NCBI GenBank assembly: GCA_930367215.1
Contig: OV884059.1
Coordinates: 98,692,993 to 98,756,992, forward strand
Direction of reading: 5' to 3'
DNA from: Pollenia angustigena
Lineage: Eukaryota > Arthropoda > Insecta > Diptera > Polleniidae
Length of the DNA: 64,000 nt
Shown here: in pieces, positions 53,812 through 64,000 of the stretch
How positions within the stretch are numbered: the first letter of the stretch is position 1
How the letters are laid out: each line of letters begins with the position of its first letter
Notes under the pieces: model-generated
The model's input: the letters and a program-made list of their open reading frames with translations, nothing else
The model's database searches: none
Told to the model about the DNA's origin: nothing
Made by a program: the position numbers and the translations under genes

Positions 53812-55834
53812 TAACAAGTTAGAGTGCTATATTCGGCTGTGCCGAATCTTTGATATCCTCCACCGACACTTCGAACGTTTTAGGAGTCATATCTGTATGA
53901 TGTCTATTTATTATTATAATCTTTGTAAAAACAGACATCTGCATTAAAATTTGTTGCGGTTTAGACCTATATAAAATTATTGACCGACAATCAGAATCAA
54001 TTTTAAAAAGCTTGAGTAGAATATCAGTTTAAGCTGAACTTAAATGATTTTCAGGAGAACAAATTATATATATAAAAGCCAGCCATGGTAAGCTATGAAC
54101 CAATCATCCCAAATTCTGCAGGACGATTTCTGGTATTAAAAAACAAAAGTTTCAATACAGCGGTGCAATTAGTTTAAGCGTTTGCAGTGAATTTCAGAAG
54201 GCTGCTAAAATGGAATCTAAGGTAAATTATGGACCGTTTATCACAAAATTGCATAACATTTTTTCTGGCCATATGAAGCTAAGCTGGAAGAAAGTTTACC
54301 GCGTATTTAAATATTTTACCAGAGTGAGCTTTAAATGAGGCCTATGGTAAGTTATGCACCGATCTTCACCAAATTTCACAGTGTCATTTCTAGTTCCATA
54401 AAACTGTGATGTACCAAATTTTGTTGTGATAGCATTATTTTTTACGTTTTTAGGCGTACTAAGCTGTTTTCCGGGAGTAGGGTTTATATGGGGACTAGGG
54501 TAGATTATGAACTGATCTTCACGAAATGTCACAGTCTTATTTCTAGTCCTATAAAACTTTTATGTTCCAAATTTTGTTTAGGTTGGCATTATTTTTTACG
54601 GATTTAGGCGTACTAAACTGTTTTCCGGAAGTAGGGTTTATATGAAGCCTAGGGTAAATTATGGACCGATCTTCACGAAATTACATAGTTTTATTTCTTG
54701 TCCTATAAAACTTTGATGTACCAAATTTTGTTATGATAGCGTTATTTTTTACGGTTTTAGGCGTACTTAACTGTTTTCCGGAAGTAGGGTTTATATGGGG
54801 CCTAGGGTAAATTATCGACCGATCTTCACGAAATTTCATAGTTTGATTTCCTGTCCTATAAAACTTTGATGTACCAAATTTTGTTATGATAGCGTTATTT
54901 TTTAGGCGTACTTAACTGTTTTCCGGAAGTAGGGTTTATATGGGGCCTAGGGTAAATTATGGACCGATCTTCACGAAATTACATAGTTTAATTTCTTGTC
55001 CTATAAAACTATGATGTACCAAATTTTGTTATGATAGCGTTATTTTTTACGGTTTTAGGCGTACTTAACTGTTTTCCGGAAGTAGGGTTTATATGGGGCC
55101 TAGGGTAAATTATCGACCGATCTTCACGAAATTTCACAGTCTTTTTCCTAGTTCTATAAAACTTTGATGTACCACATTTTGTTATGACAGCATTATTTTT
55201 TACGTTTTTAGGCGCACTAAACTGTTTTCCGGAAGTAAGGTTTATATGGGGCCTAGGGTAAATTATGGACCGATCTTCACAGTATCATTTCTAGTCCCAT
55301 AAAACTGTGACGAGCCAAATTTTGTTATGATAACATTATTAATTATGATCTTAGGCGTACTAAACTGTTTTCCGGGAGTAGGGTTTATATGGGGCCTAGG
55401 GTAAATTATGGACCGATCTTCACGAAATTTCCAGTTGAATAAGACGAATTCTTGCAAAATCTTATGTAATTCTATGCATTATTCCACCATTTATGTTAGT
55501 TTTTGTAACAAAATTATCAATTTTTTTTAGGTGGTGGTTCCACATTTTGATTCATAGCTCTGATCCTACTAAACGAATTTTGCTGAATTTCAATCCCAAA
55601 CTGATTAGCATAACTACAAGCAATTTGACACCCAGTTTGTTTAGTTCTTTTGAGTTTTTCGAAAGTGAGCGTGTTTTCAACAGACGGACATGGCTAAATC
55701 GACTTAGAATTACTCAATGACCCAGAATATACATATATACTTTATGGGGTCTGAGATGAATAATAAAAAAGTTTCACACGGGATGAAAAACTTAATATAC
55801 CCTCTTCACAACTAATTGTGGTGGAGGGCATAAA
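53812..55834 (-). mobile_element. Long DINE/HINE-like element
   Basis: On the minus strand the 3' end has the hairpin ATTCGGC-ACA-GCCGAAT (53831-53847 on the plus strand) and the TAGCACTCTAACTTG tail. The 5' end carries CCTCCACCACAATTAGTTG near 55815. This is the same layout as 35693-36610 in the opposite orientation, but the repeat block is longer. No protein is encoded. Confidence 0.7.
54330..55435 (-). repeat. ~153-bp tandem array inside the DINE/HINE-like element
   Basis: The landmark 'gtaccaaatttt' or a variant recurs at 54411, 54564, 54718, 54871, 55016, 55169 and 55312. Spacings are 153, 154, 153, 145, 153 and 143 bp. Units share TTTTCCGGAAGTAGGGTTTA, TATGGGGCCTAGGGTAAATT and CCGATCTTCACGAAATT. 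The central units are the most alike. Confidence 0.85.
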
Positions 55835-55839
55835 AATAA

Positions 55840-56400
55840 AATATTGTCTGTTGCTCGTCGCATAACTTGAGAACGGCTTGATCGGTTTGGACGATTTTTT
55901 CTTTAAAATGCTCGCCATGGTCCAACTAAAGTTTTAACGGAAAGAAAATTTTGCTCCGCCCACTTTTTTCGATTTACCTAAAATCAGAAAACGGCTCCAT
56001 CGATTTGACAAATTTTTCTTTCATATGTTCGGATTAATCCATTTTAAGTTTTCATCGAAAGAAAAATTTACCACGCCTACTTTTACGCCCACTTGTTCTT
56101 TTAAGCGCGTTACTTGAGGACGGCTTGACCGATTTGGACGATTTTTTTTTAGATGATCGCCATGTTCCAACTTAGGTTTTAACGGAAAGAAAACTTTGCC
56201 CCGCCCACTTTTACGACCACTTTTTTTGGTTTACCTTAAATAAGAAAACGGCTCCATCGATTTGACAAATTTTTCTTTCAAATTTTCGTATTAATCCAGT
56301 ATAAGTTTTCATCGAAAGAAAAATTTACCACGCCTACTTTTACGCCCACTTTTTAATTTATTTGACCGATTTGGATGATTTTTTGTTTATAATGATCGCC
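55840..56400. repeat. ~258-bp tandem repeat, about two units
   Basis: ACTTGAGAACGGCTTGATCG (about 55865) recurs as ACTTGAGGACGGCTTGACCG (about 56112), and a third partial GACCGATTTGGATGAT lies near 56363. AAAACGGCTCCATCGATTTG occurs twice (about 55990 and 56246). It resembles Helitron internal text but no ends are seen. Confidence 0.6.
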
Positions 56401-56579
56401 TTGAATTACAAAATAATTCAATAGCATAATACAGCAAATGGAAATTCAGTCGAATATAACAATGTAAATACAGTGTAATTCATGGAAATCCAGTCGAACA
56501 TTAAACGAGTCACTTTTGTACTTGCGTCCCAAAACAGACAGTTATTTTAAGGTAAGTTTACCAATAGGTTTACCTTGTC
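56401..56579. mobile_element. Relics related to elements at 23-25 kb
   Basis: 'tggaaattcagtcgaa...cagtgtaattca' units match the interior of 23077-23740. TTAAACGAGTCACTTTTGT (56503) matches 25187-25205. Confidence 0.45.
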
Positions 56580-57005
56580 CCCATTTACACTAAGGACATT
56601 TCTTGCCGGACAGACGAAGTTTGAAGGCGAGGGGTCGAAAAGGTAGAGTGTGTAGTACATGAGTATCTGTACTGGACATTTTTTCATTTCCCTTTCTTAC
56701 TTTTCGTATACAAAATAACTGTGTATACAAAATAACTGCCTCAATAAGAATTAAGCGTGTTTTAGTTTAAAATTAGTTTTACCACTGAATAATTAAATAA
56801 CAATCATTTATACCCGATACCAAACTACTCGAGTAATCGTAGTTCGTTACAACAACACTGCCCATAGTTTTATTTTGAAACAACGAAGATTTCTTTGTTG
56901 GAAAATATACGCATTAAAACACAAGAATAATAATAGAAAAGAAGTTAGAAAAAGTTTTTCATTTTAAAATTTTATGAAGAAAACTAAAATTAAAGAGAAA
57001 AGAAT
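56580..57005 (+). promoter_or_regulatory. Upstream region and 5' UTR of Atg2
   Basis: The last ~120 bp is an A-rich leader ending GAAAAGAATATG. No TATA box or other known control site is evident. Confidence 0.35.
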
Positions 57006-60000
57006 ATGTCATGGTTTAATGTGTGGGATTGTTTAAAAAACAAAACATGTCGATATCTATTACAACGTTATTTAGGGCAATTTCTAGACGAAAAATTAAA
57101 TCTCGAACAACTTAACATTGAGCTGTACAATGGCAAAGCCACAATAAAAAATGTTTCACTACGAGTAGAGGCTCTTAATGAATTGCTGGATGCTCAAGGC
57201 TGGCCCTTTGAATTCACAGATGGTCAAATTGGTTTGTTAACTGTTTCAGTACCATGGAATGCATTAATGACCAATGACAGTTCAATTGAAGCCTCCGATG
57301 TGGTGTTGTGTCTGAGGCCTGTTAAAAGAGCCCCCGTTGAAAGCCACGAGTCCATGATAGAGTCTATGTGGTCGTCTGTAAGCAGTTCTCTACAGTTAGC
57401 AGAAGAGTGTATGAGACAAGAAAATGAAGAGCCTGAATGTTATGCTGACACTAGTGCGAATGCCCAACCTGGTTCCATTGTAGGTTTGGAGAAATTTGCC
57501 GAAACCATAGACAATGTTTTGAATCGAATACAAGCTAAATTTTGTAATGTTACATTCAAAATTGAATATCCCTGCAACTATAGGCTAAAAGGAGTGGCTT
57601 TAAACATACATTTCAATGAGTTTTTTTATAAAAATGAAACGGGCAAAGAAAAAATGCCTGAGATGTCAAGTGCAGATAACGCGACGCAAAGTGAGCATTT
57701 AAATCGTTTGCCTACGTATGCCAAGCACAGTGTCAGTGTAACGGGTGTTTCTATGTATACCCAAGAAAACTGGGTGTCAGAAAACGAAGATATAGTACAA
57801 CATCAACATATACCTATTTTGAAGTTTATGGGTCAGCAAAATCTTCAAATCAAAGTTAAGCAATCTGAAGAAGTCACAGGACCTAAAATTGGTTTCGATA
57901 TAGAGTTGGGTGCCATTTTTGCCATTTTCTCTCCCAGGCAGTTACAGCTGCTTACACATTTTCTGAAGTCCTTTAGCGAAGAGGAATCTATTAAGAATGA
58001 AAACAAACGAAATAGTGTGTCGTTTTCTCAAGACTATGAAAGCCGGCAGCAACAACAGGAAAGATACATGAGTGATTTACAACATGGTAATTTAAACACA
58101 TTGTGGAACTGTGGTGTAACTAATGCTCCTGACGTTACTAAACCCACAACTACTAATTTTTATCCTAATTATGATAGTTGCTGTGATTCTATAGCCTCCT
58201 CTTCGCTGAGTTCTAGTACAATAACCAGTGTTTCTAGGTATCAACGAAAAGCGGCCAATATTGAATCCTGTGCAGAAATTTCGAATTTTGTTATAAAAAT
58301 TTCCGCTTTAGTAGGAGTTATTTTACATGAGGATATTTTGGTAGAAACGAATTCAAATTTAAGTCAACATTTCTGGAATGAACGCAGCCTAAAGGAATTG
58401 TTGGGAGTTTCCCAAAACTTTTTTGATTATACAGCTAATACCCCAGCGGAACAAGAATTAAGCAGTAAAACTTTACATTGTAGAAAAAACCATTTATTCC
58501 TTAGACTAAACCCCATAGTGGCCGAGGGTAAACAGAATCGCAATAAACACATATTGCAAATTAGCACCACTGTTACGGCCACAAAGGTGGAGTTTTGTGA
58601 GGTACTAGAGGAGCAGGTTACACATTTGCTGAGATTTAACCGCACAATGAATTGTTTTAGTGGCTATCAAATCCGACCAGAATTTACCATGAACTTTAGC
58701 TCCAGCAATAGCATACAAATGAAAAAGAAAAGCCGCACAAGTGTGGACATAACGTTTGAGGAGAATGTCTTAGAGTTCGATATAACAATAATGGACCGTT
58801 TGGGTTCTTTCTTTGCACCTTCGCCGTATCGAAAATACTGTCCTAATCCAACAATTGAAGGTAGGGAAGATTTATGTACTCGCAAAACAGAATTTTCGGT
58901 CAACTGCGGCGTGGCCGATATAAAGATACGTTTCCCAATTGTCGATTTAAGGCCTATACATGATCCCCATCGTGTGCCATGGTGGAAGCAAAATATACGT
59001 TCAGATTATCTTCTATTGCGTTTAACTGGCCTGAAACTATTATATTGCGAAAGCCGTTTAAAATTGTATGCCAGAAAAATAGATTTATTCTATGCAGAAA
59101 CAGATGACTTACAAAATCATTTACTTACATCCAGCTGCAATAATCAGAATCAGACTGTGTTAGAGGAATATCCTCAAATTTTGGTCGATTTTTCCGAAAT
59201 AAATAATACAACTGAAGATGAAGGCTCAGACCCAAAACTTCCATTTAGTTCAAAACGCCATTGCCGGCAAAGCAGCACATCAAACTATGATAATAAAATG
59301 GAAAACGAATTAACAGAAAATATTTTGTTGCCTGGAGAAAAACATGAAATTAATGAATTTTGTAAAAGTACAATGTCTAATTCAAATATACAAGTGAAAT
59401 TAAATTTTCCCGTTGTGGACTTCTTTATAGAATCTAAACAACTTTATGAATTAATCTACAACAGACTTAATGCGGATTTGTTTATGTGGGAACCCTCTTG
59501 TCCATACATCAGAAAGTCCTCGGATGTAAACGAGCAGCAACAAAGTCTTTTAAATATGGGTCTAATGGATTCAGTTTATATATCGGCAATAGCGCAAGGT
59601 AATAGTTTCGCAGAGCAAAGTGTTCAATTTGATGACAACCAAGATCCTGATGAACATGAGGTTATTGAAGACGACGAGGATGATGGTATATCTTGTACAC
59701 AACAACCGCCAAAAACGTTTGCTGCCAATTTACCACACCACAATTGCTCGGTGGAAATTAAATTGGGTAAAGTTTCGGGTTCATGTTTTGTACCCGTACG
59801 TGATAATGAAAAACACATTTTGCCCCAAGTTTGTGGAAAGTTTTTACTTAACCTTGACAAGGTTAATATTTTCCTGGTGGCTGGTTTTAGAAACGACGTA
59901 AATTTATCTTACTTGTGTACACAAATAAAAAGTGGTGAAATTTTTCATTGTGGTATTGTTCCTATGAATACGCCGCTAAGATTTGATCATCAAGCTCAAG

Positions 60001-62990
60001 TAGAGGAATATATGCAGTCAACTCTTTACAAAATACCCCAAGGCCTAACAAAGGGCATTGTTTTACCCAGCGAAGAAAATGGGGATACAAGTGACATGTT
60101 TTCTGTGGTCATCGAAATGAAAAAGAATCCATTGCAAAGAATAAAAAGACTTAAGATAACCGCTGGCATACACTACACCACTTTGAGATATAATCCCTCC
60201 AGTCCTTCTTTATATTGGCTAAATCAATTAATAGACTTTCTTGACGTAAAAGACTATTCTATAGAGGGATATATACCTTTTGGCGTCTTGTCAGAACTGC
60301 AGTTACATTTGTGGGACTGTGCTATTGATTTTAGACCAGAAAATTTTACTTACCGGGCGGTATTGGAATTGTTTTATTTCTCAGTGTGCAGCAATATTAT
60401 ACCCTCTATGCCATGTTGTAATTTGCGCTTTGTGTTGGAAGAATGTGTTTTATCATTGGCTCCTTATGATGAAGCTACTCACAAAAATTATCCTTGCTCT
60501 GTAGTTTCCTTTGTAGAGGCCAAAAATCTGGTACCCATTTTGGATGTTGGCTTATTAGATATTTCTCTGCGCCTAAATGATGAAGACTCCGATAAAAGTC
60601 CTACATTTGATTTAAGATGTTCCATACAAGATGCACATTTTCGCAGTTGTTTTGATTCAGGTAGCGCTTTTGCTCAACTTATTGGCTATATTGCTAACAG
60701 TTTGAATACTTTGAATGATCCAACCAATCCCAAAGAAGAATCTTTACAATCCTCCTTAAATTCGGAATCCGATTTCTTTTTGTCACAAACAGACCAGCAA
60801 CTAACGAAAGAGATAACAAAGAAACAACAAGAACGTGTTAATATACTAATGGCAGAAGCTGTACAAGAATCACCAGGAATAAGCCATACTTTAAAAACTA
60901 TCAATGAAGAACCAATAAGCGAAAGAGATAAGTTAAAATTGTTTTATTTCCCGGATGAAAATAACAAACAGTTGTCGAAAAAGGAAACTAAAACAGAAAT
61001 AGAAACAGATGAAGTAAATAAAGCAGACAGTGGCGCAACTTTGCCCATAATTAAGGCAGAATTTGGTGAGGTAACTGAAGAAGATACTTCTTTATTTGAG
61101 GATCTACACAATGGTTCATCTAATGAAGAAGATTATTGCATAATAGCCGATGAAGAACATACTTTTGTAAACACTAATTTTACTGGCGGTTCTTTTGAAG
61201 TATCCGGGGATCCTTTGATGATAGTTGACAATCATTTTTGTTTACCCTCGTCTTCCAACAATGATCAACTTAGAACGCCTAATAATTTTCCTATGCCCGA
61301 GCATCGATATACTCTATGCGAAATGACTTTCACTTGGCATATGTATGGTGGTCATGATTTTGATTCTTCATCTAATTCTTTATCAGCAACAACATCTGCA
61401 TCAGCGGAGGCGACAAGTGCAAATAAAACTGCCATGTCAGATACTTATCGCCAGGGTGTGTTCTATGCCAATGAATCATGTCGCTTGCAGCAAATAAAGA
61501 AACCTAAAGAAAAACTTACTTGGAAATCGGTGGGTGGCAACAATCGTAATCATGAAGTTTTAGTGGAAATGCAATTCACTAAGGTAAGATTTTCCTATGA
61601 AGTATACCCCCGCTACACCTCGTATGCCTCGAGGCAGGTATTGCTAGTTAATGAAATCGAAATAAGAGATCGCTTGCAGAGTTCCGAAATTAACAAGTTT
61701 CTCTACAATGCCAATACAAAAAGTTTTAGCAATCGTAGGTCCCAGCACATGGTGTTGGTCAAAGCTATACATGTACGACCTAATCCCATACAAAGTAATA
61801 ATCAGGAGTGTTCTTTGCGTATATCGCTGTGTCCACTCCGTGTTCATATTGATCAAGATACTCTAGAATTTTTAACCGATTTCTTTACTAATTTTGATAA
61901 ATCCTCTGACAAAGATAACTCTACTGAAGCCACGAACCAAGAAGAAGTCAAACAGTCAAAATTGGCCGTAACTAAAACTGAAATTCCCATTATGACAATA
62001 AACGAAGATGAACAAGAAATTCCAGAAGCAGTAAACGACTTGAGGGCTCGTCGTATAATTAACGAAAATATTTCGCTGTTAATAGACGAACAGGAAAATG
62101 CCGACAGCAGATCTATTAAGTCTGATAGCAGTGCAGTGGTAGCATCACAGGAAATAAATAATGCACCTATATATTTCCGTGAAATCATTTTTACCTCAGA
62201 TGTGTCCATACGTTTTGACTACCACGGCAGAAGAGTAGAGCTGTCTAAAGGTCCTATAGCTGGTCTATTGATGGGTCTGGGTCAACTACAATGTTCCGAA
62301 ATAATACTACGTAAAATTGTCTACAGACGTGGCATCCTAGGTTTTGAAAAGGTATGCAGTTATCTGTGCAAAGAATGGCTTAGGGATATCAAGCGCAATC
62401 AGTTGCCAAAAATATTGAGTGGAGTAGGTCCTACATACGCTTTCGTTCAGCTTTTTCAAGGCATATATGATCTATTTTGGCTACCCATTGAACACTATCA
62501 AAAGGATGGTCGTCTCATTAGGGGCCTGCAGCTGGGTGCACAAAGTTTTAGTGCCAGAACTATACTGGCGGCTCTAGAAATCACTTCTAGGTTAATACAA
62601 CTTCTACAATTTACCGCTGAAACTGCTTTCGATATGGTATCATCGGGTCCTTCAATGCGTCAGTCGAAGAAAAGCAAAAGGTATCGTAAAAAACGTCACA
62701 ATCGTCCCAAAGACATACGTGAAGGTATGGCCAATGCCTATCAAATATTTAAGGAAGGCATTAATGATTCGGCCAATAATCTAATTGAAACGGCAGCAGC
62801 TGAACACGATCAAAAAGGCTTGACCGGAGCGGTAGGTGCTGTTATGCGTCAAGTTCCCCAACTAGTTGTATGTCCCGCTGTCTTGGCCACCCAAGCAACT
62901 ACCAATATTTTGGGTGGCGTTAAGAATTCTTTGGTACCTGAAGCACAACAAGAAGCAAAAGAAAAGTGGAAAGATGTTAATAACCTATAA
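57006..62990 (+). CDS. Atg2: Autophagy-related protein 2 (lipid-transfer protein), single exon
   Basis: Atg2 proteins are rod-shaped lipid-transfer proteins that tether the ER to the growing phagophore, working with Atg9 and Atg18/WIPI. This copy has 1994 residues in one uninterrupted exon; the family is typically 1,600-2,100. The N-terminus (MSWFNVWDCLKNKTCRYLLQ, then LNLEQLNIELYNGKATIKNV) is the chorein-type domain that opens the lipid groove. An acidic stretch lies near residues 875-900. EEDYCII (core Tyr 1377 to Ile 1380) corresponds to the LC3/GABARAP-binding LIR of human ATG2, and VDNHFCLP (about 1407-1414) to the adjacent WIPI-binding motif. From about 1740 comes the ATG2 C-terminal region (PIAGLLMGLGQLQCSEIILR) and the end block with HDQKGLTGAVGAVMRQVP. 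The start is the first ATG and gives the canonical N-terminus. AATAAA lies at 63025-63030. Confidence 0.97.
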   Translation: MSWFNVWDCLKNKTCRYLLQRYLGQFLDEKLNLEQLNIELYNGKATIKNVSLRVEALNELLDAQGWPFEFTDGQIGLLTVSVPWNALMTNDSSIEASDVVLCLRPVKRAPVESHESMIESMWSSVSSSLQLAEECMRQENEEPECYADTSANAQPGSIVGLEKFAETIDNVLNRIQAKFCNVTFKIEYPCNYRLKGVALNIHFNEFFYKNETGKEKMPEMSSADNATQSEHLNRLPTYAKHSVSVTGVSMYTQENWVSENEDIVQHQHIPILKFMGQQNLQIKVKQSEEVTGPKIGFDIELGAIFAIFSPRQLQLLTHFLKSFSEEESIKNENKRNSVSFSQDYESRQQQQERYMSDLQHGNLNTLWNCGVTNAPDVTKPTTTNFYPNYDSCCDSIASSSLSSSTITSVSRYQRKAANIESCAEISNFVIKISALVGVILHEDILVETNSNLSQHFWNERSLKELLGVSQNFFDYTANTPAEQELSSKTLHCRKNHLFLRLNPIVAEGKQNRNKHILQISTTVTATKVEFCEVLEEQVTHLLRFNRTMNCFSGYQIRPEFTMNFSSSNSIQMKKKSRTSVDITFEENVLEFDITIMDRLGSFFAPSPYRKYCPNPTIEGREDLCTRKTEFSVNCGVADIKIRFPIVDLRPIHDPHRVPWWKQNIRSDYLLLRLTGLKLLYCESRLKLYARKIDLFYAETDDLQNHLLTSSCNNQNQTVLEEYPQILVDFSEINNTTEDEGSDPKLPFSSKRHCRQSSTSNYDNKMENELTENILLPGEKHEINEFCKSTMSNSNIQVKLNFPVVDFFIESKQLYELIYNRLNADLFMWEPSCPYIRKSSDVNEQQQSLLNMGLMDSVYISAIAQGNSFAEQSVQFDDNQDPDEHEVIEDDEDDGISCTQQPPKTFAANLPHHNCSVEIKLGKVSGSCFVPVRDNEKHILPQVCGKFLLNLDKVNIFLVAGFRNDVNLSYLCTQIKSGEIFHCGIVPMNTPLRFDHQAQVEEYMQSTLYKIPQGLTKGIVLPSEENGDTSDMFSVVIEMKKNPLQRIKRLKITAGIHYTTLRYNPSSPSLYWLNQLIDFLDVKDYSIEGYIPFGVLSELQLHLWDCAIDFRPENFTYRAVLELFYFSVCSNIIPSMPCCNLRFVLEECVLSLAPYDEATHKNYPCSVVSFVEAKNLVPILDVGLLDISLRLNDEDSDKSPTFDLRCSIQDAHFRSCFDSGSAFAQLIGYIANSLNTLNDPTNPKEESLQSSLNSESDFFLSQTDQQLTKEITKKQQERVNILMAEAVQESPGISHTLKTINEEPISERDKLKLFYFPDENNKQLSKKETKTEIETDEVNKADSGATLPIIKAEFGEVTEEDTSLFEDLHNGSSNEEDYCIIADEEHTFVNTNFTGGSFEVSGDPLMIVDNHFCLPSSSNNDQLRTPNNFPMPEHRYTLCEMTFTWHMYGGHDFDSSSNSLSATTSASAEATSANKTAMSDTYRQGVFYANESCRLQQIKKPKEKLTWKSVGGNNRNHEVLVEMQFTKVRFSYEVYPRYTSYASRQVLLVNEIEIRDRLQSSEINKFLYNANTKSFSNRRSQHMVLVKAIHVRPNPIQSNNQECSLRISLCPLRVHIDQDTLEFLTDFFTNFDKSSDKDNSTEATNQEEVKQSKLAVTKTEIPIMTINEDEQEIPEAVNDLRARRIINENISLLIDEQENADSRSIKSDSSAVVASQEINNAPIYFREIIFTSDVSIRFDYHGRRVELSKGPIAGLLMGLGQLQCSEIILRKIVYRRGILGFEKVCSYLCKEWLRDIKRNQLPKILSGVGPTYAFVQLFQGIYDLFWLPIEHYQKDGRLIRGLQLGAQSFSARTILAALEITSRLIQLLQFTAETAFDMVSSGPSMRQSKKSKRYRKKRHNRPKDIREGMANAYQIFKEGINDSANNLIETAAAEHDQKGLTGAVGAVMRQVPQLVVCPAVLATQATTNILGGVKNSLVPEAQQEAKEKWKDVNNL

Positions 62991-63608
62991 CAAGCTTCAG
63001 TTACATGAATATAATTTTGTGTCGAATAAAAAATTAACAGAAAACAAATGTGGAATTTTTCTTCAAAATAAAAACATATACTGAATTTTTATTTTCCAAA
63101 CAAAGGTGCACATCAAATTATTTATAAGGATAATATATTTTACTTATTGTTATTTTTTACTTCTGCCTTAAACATAACACATAAATATATATATGTATAT
63201 ATACTTATATATACACACAATAAAAAAATAATTGTCTAACAAAATTTAATTGGATCATTAAAAAATGGTTAGTTATTTAAGTAACCCACTATTTATTTTT
63301 TCCCAAAAAAAAAAAAAAAAATGTGATTCGATCAAACTTGTAATAGAAACAATCGGAGTTATTATGAGCGTCCTTGTCGTGATCGAAAACCGTTCGTTTT
63401 TTATGAACAACGTTTATTTTAATTAATTTTATTTATTAAGCGATTTTATGCGTTATTTAAAAATTAAACTTTTTTTTTTTAACAAAAACCTATGTAATAA
63501 AAAACTCACGAACCCATAAAAATATTTTTTAACTTAATAAAGCGATTTTGTGTCCGCTGTAAAGACAACACATTCCACAGATGTTTCTAATATGAAACAC
63601 ATCTCCCA
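62991..63608. other. 3' regions of Atg2 (+) and the NME6-like gene (-)
   Basis: The interval contains AATAAA for Atg2 (63025-63030) and a second A-rich site near 63066. ATATATATGTATAT simple sequence lies at about 63185-63215 and an A-run at 63304-63321. No further gene is seen. Confidence 0.5.
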
Positions 63609-63852
63609 TCAGCTGTTTGCAGAAGTTATCACATTTTTATTAAAATCTGGAAATAGTATAGATATTTCCCTTAAAGCTGATTTAACACTGTCCGATCCAT
63701 GACAGGCGTTGCGCGTATCAGAAAGACCATATATGGCTCTTATACATTCTGGGTTAGAGTAGATAGCTTTATACACTTTTGTAGGTCCCATAAGATTTCT
63801 CCATTTAGAAATGCTATGTTGTGACTGTAAAATTAAAGCATAGCTAGGGCCA
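63609..63852 (-). CDS. NME6: Nucleoside diphosphate kinase 6-like, last exon (partial gene)
   Basis: On the minus strand an exon begins after an acceptor (TTATTTATAG at 63862-63853). It encodes about 80 residues: SGPSYALILQ, ISKWRNLMGPTKVYKA, RAIYGLSDTRNACHGSDS and SALREISILFPDF, then stops at 63611-63609. The RNxxHGSDS motif contains the catalytic histidine of NDP kinases. LMGPTKV with the SGP...AL lead-in matches group II NME6 rather than the NME1/2 type. NDP kinases transfer gamma-phosphate between nucleotides; vertebrate NME6 is mitochondrial. Upstream exons, with the Kpn loop and start, lie beyond the right edge. The remaining 148 bp to the edge look intronic. Confidence 0.9.
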
Positions 63853-64000
63853 CTATAAATAATTTAAAAAATTTCATTATTTAATATAAAACTTTTTGGC
63901 AAAAGTGCACTTTACGGGGCGTACGAAAAAAAAATATGCTACCCGATTCAGAATAAAAAAAGAAAAAAACCATAATTAAAATTTAAGGGGGCTGAGGCCC

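Noticed and set aside
54330..55435. CRISPR-like regular repeats
   Set aside because: Units are ~153 bp and contiguous without spacers, inside a eukaryotic repeat; it is a tandem array.
58427..62209. Several 70-118-codon minus-strand frames within Atg2
   Set aside because: They are shadows of the long conserved Atg2 frame.

Overview
This is an AT-rich, repeat-dense nuclear window. Spliced genes, a single-exon Atg2, jockey-type LINEs, DINE/HINE-like repeats and hobo-type ends point to a higher dipteran, most likely a calyptrate (blowfly- or housefly-like) fly. The species cannot be fixed from the sequence. All identifications rest on reading motifs and translations by eye; no database search was run.

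Host genes occupy the right third. mRpS25 (mitoribosomal protein mS25; three exons between 40317 and 49171, +) has a GC-AG first intron and an 8.3 kb second intron packed with transposons. Convergent to it is an RBM18-like RRM gene (49335-50325, -; five exons), one of whose predicted splice acceptors is mutated. Atg2 (57006-62990, +) is a single 1994-codon exon with recognisable LIR and WIPI-binding segments. The last exon of an NME6-type nucleoside diphosphate kinase (63609-63852, -) runs toward the right edge. These are unrelated housekeeping functions: mitochondrial translation, RNA binding, autophagosomal lipid transfer and nucleotide metabolism.

The left 40 kb is a graveyard of mobile DNA. 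164-3097 is a stack of nested terminal-inverted-repeat elements inside a hAT with an 8-bp target duplication. 4476-5430 is a dead mariner transposase. 5484-10225 is a nearly full-length jockey-type LINE with a 13-bp target duplication, intact ORF2 and damaged ORF1. 14246-17198 is a broken second copy of it, split by a hobo-like 714-bp element. 17205-22091 holds non-autonomous Helitrons with ~400-bp internal tandem repeats. 23884-26072 is a small MITE split by a 2-kb hAT that carries a GC-richer piece of a PIF1/Helitron helicase. 27-36 kb holds MITEs, a tRNA-like SINE, another hAT, and a DINE/HINE-like element with ~153-bp repeats. 37.4-39.5 kb holds a second helicase relic and the end of a piggyBac transposase.

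The mRpS25 intron holds a 2127-bp element with 19-bp perfect ends and a 9-bp target duplication. Inside it are two more layers, including a 534-bp palindrome made of inverted tandem units. A large foldback complex with LINE and Penelope-like debris follows. 50.5-56.4 kb contains a Harbinger-like element, a Tc1-type MITE and a long DINE/HINE-like element.

No bacterial-style system, CRISPR array or clear new protein system was found. The most unusual content is structural: precisely delimited nested elements, the inverted-array palindrome, and possible splice-site or frame lesions.
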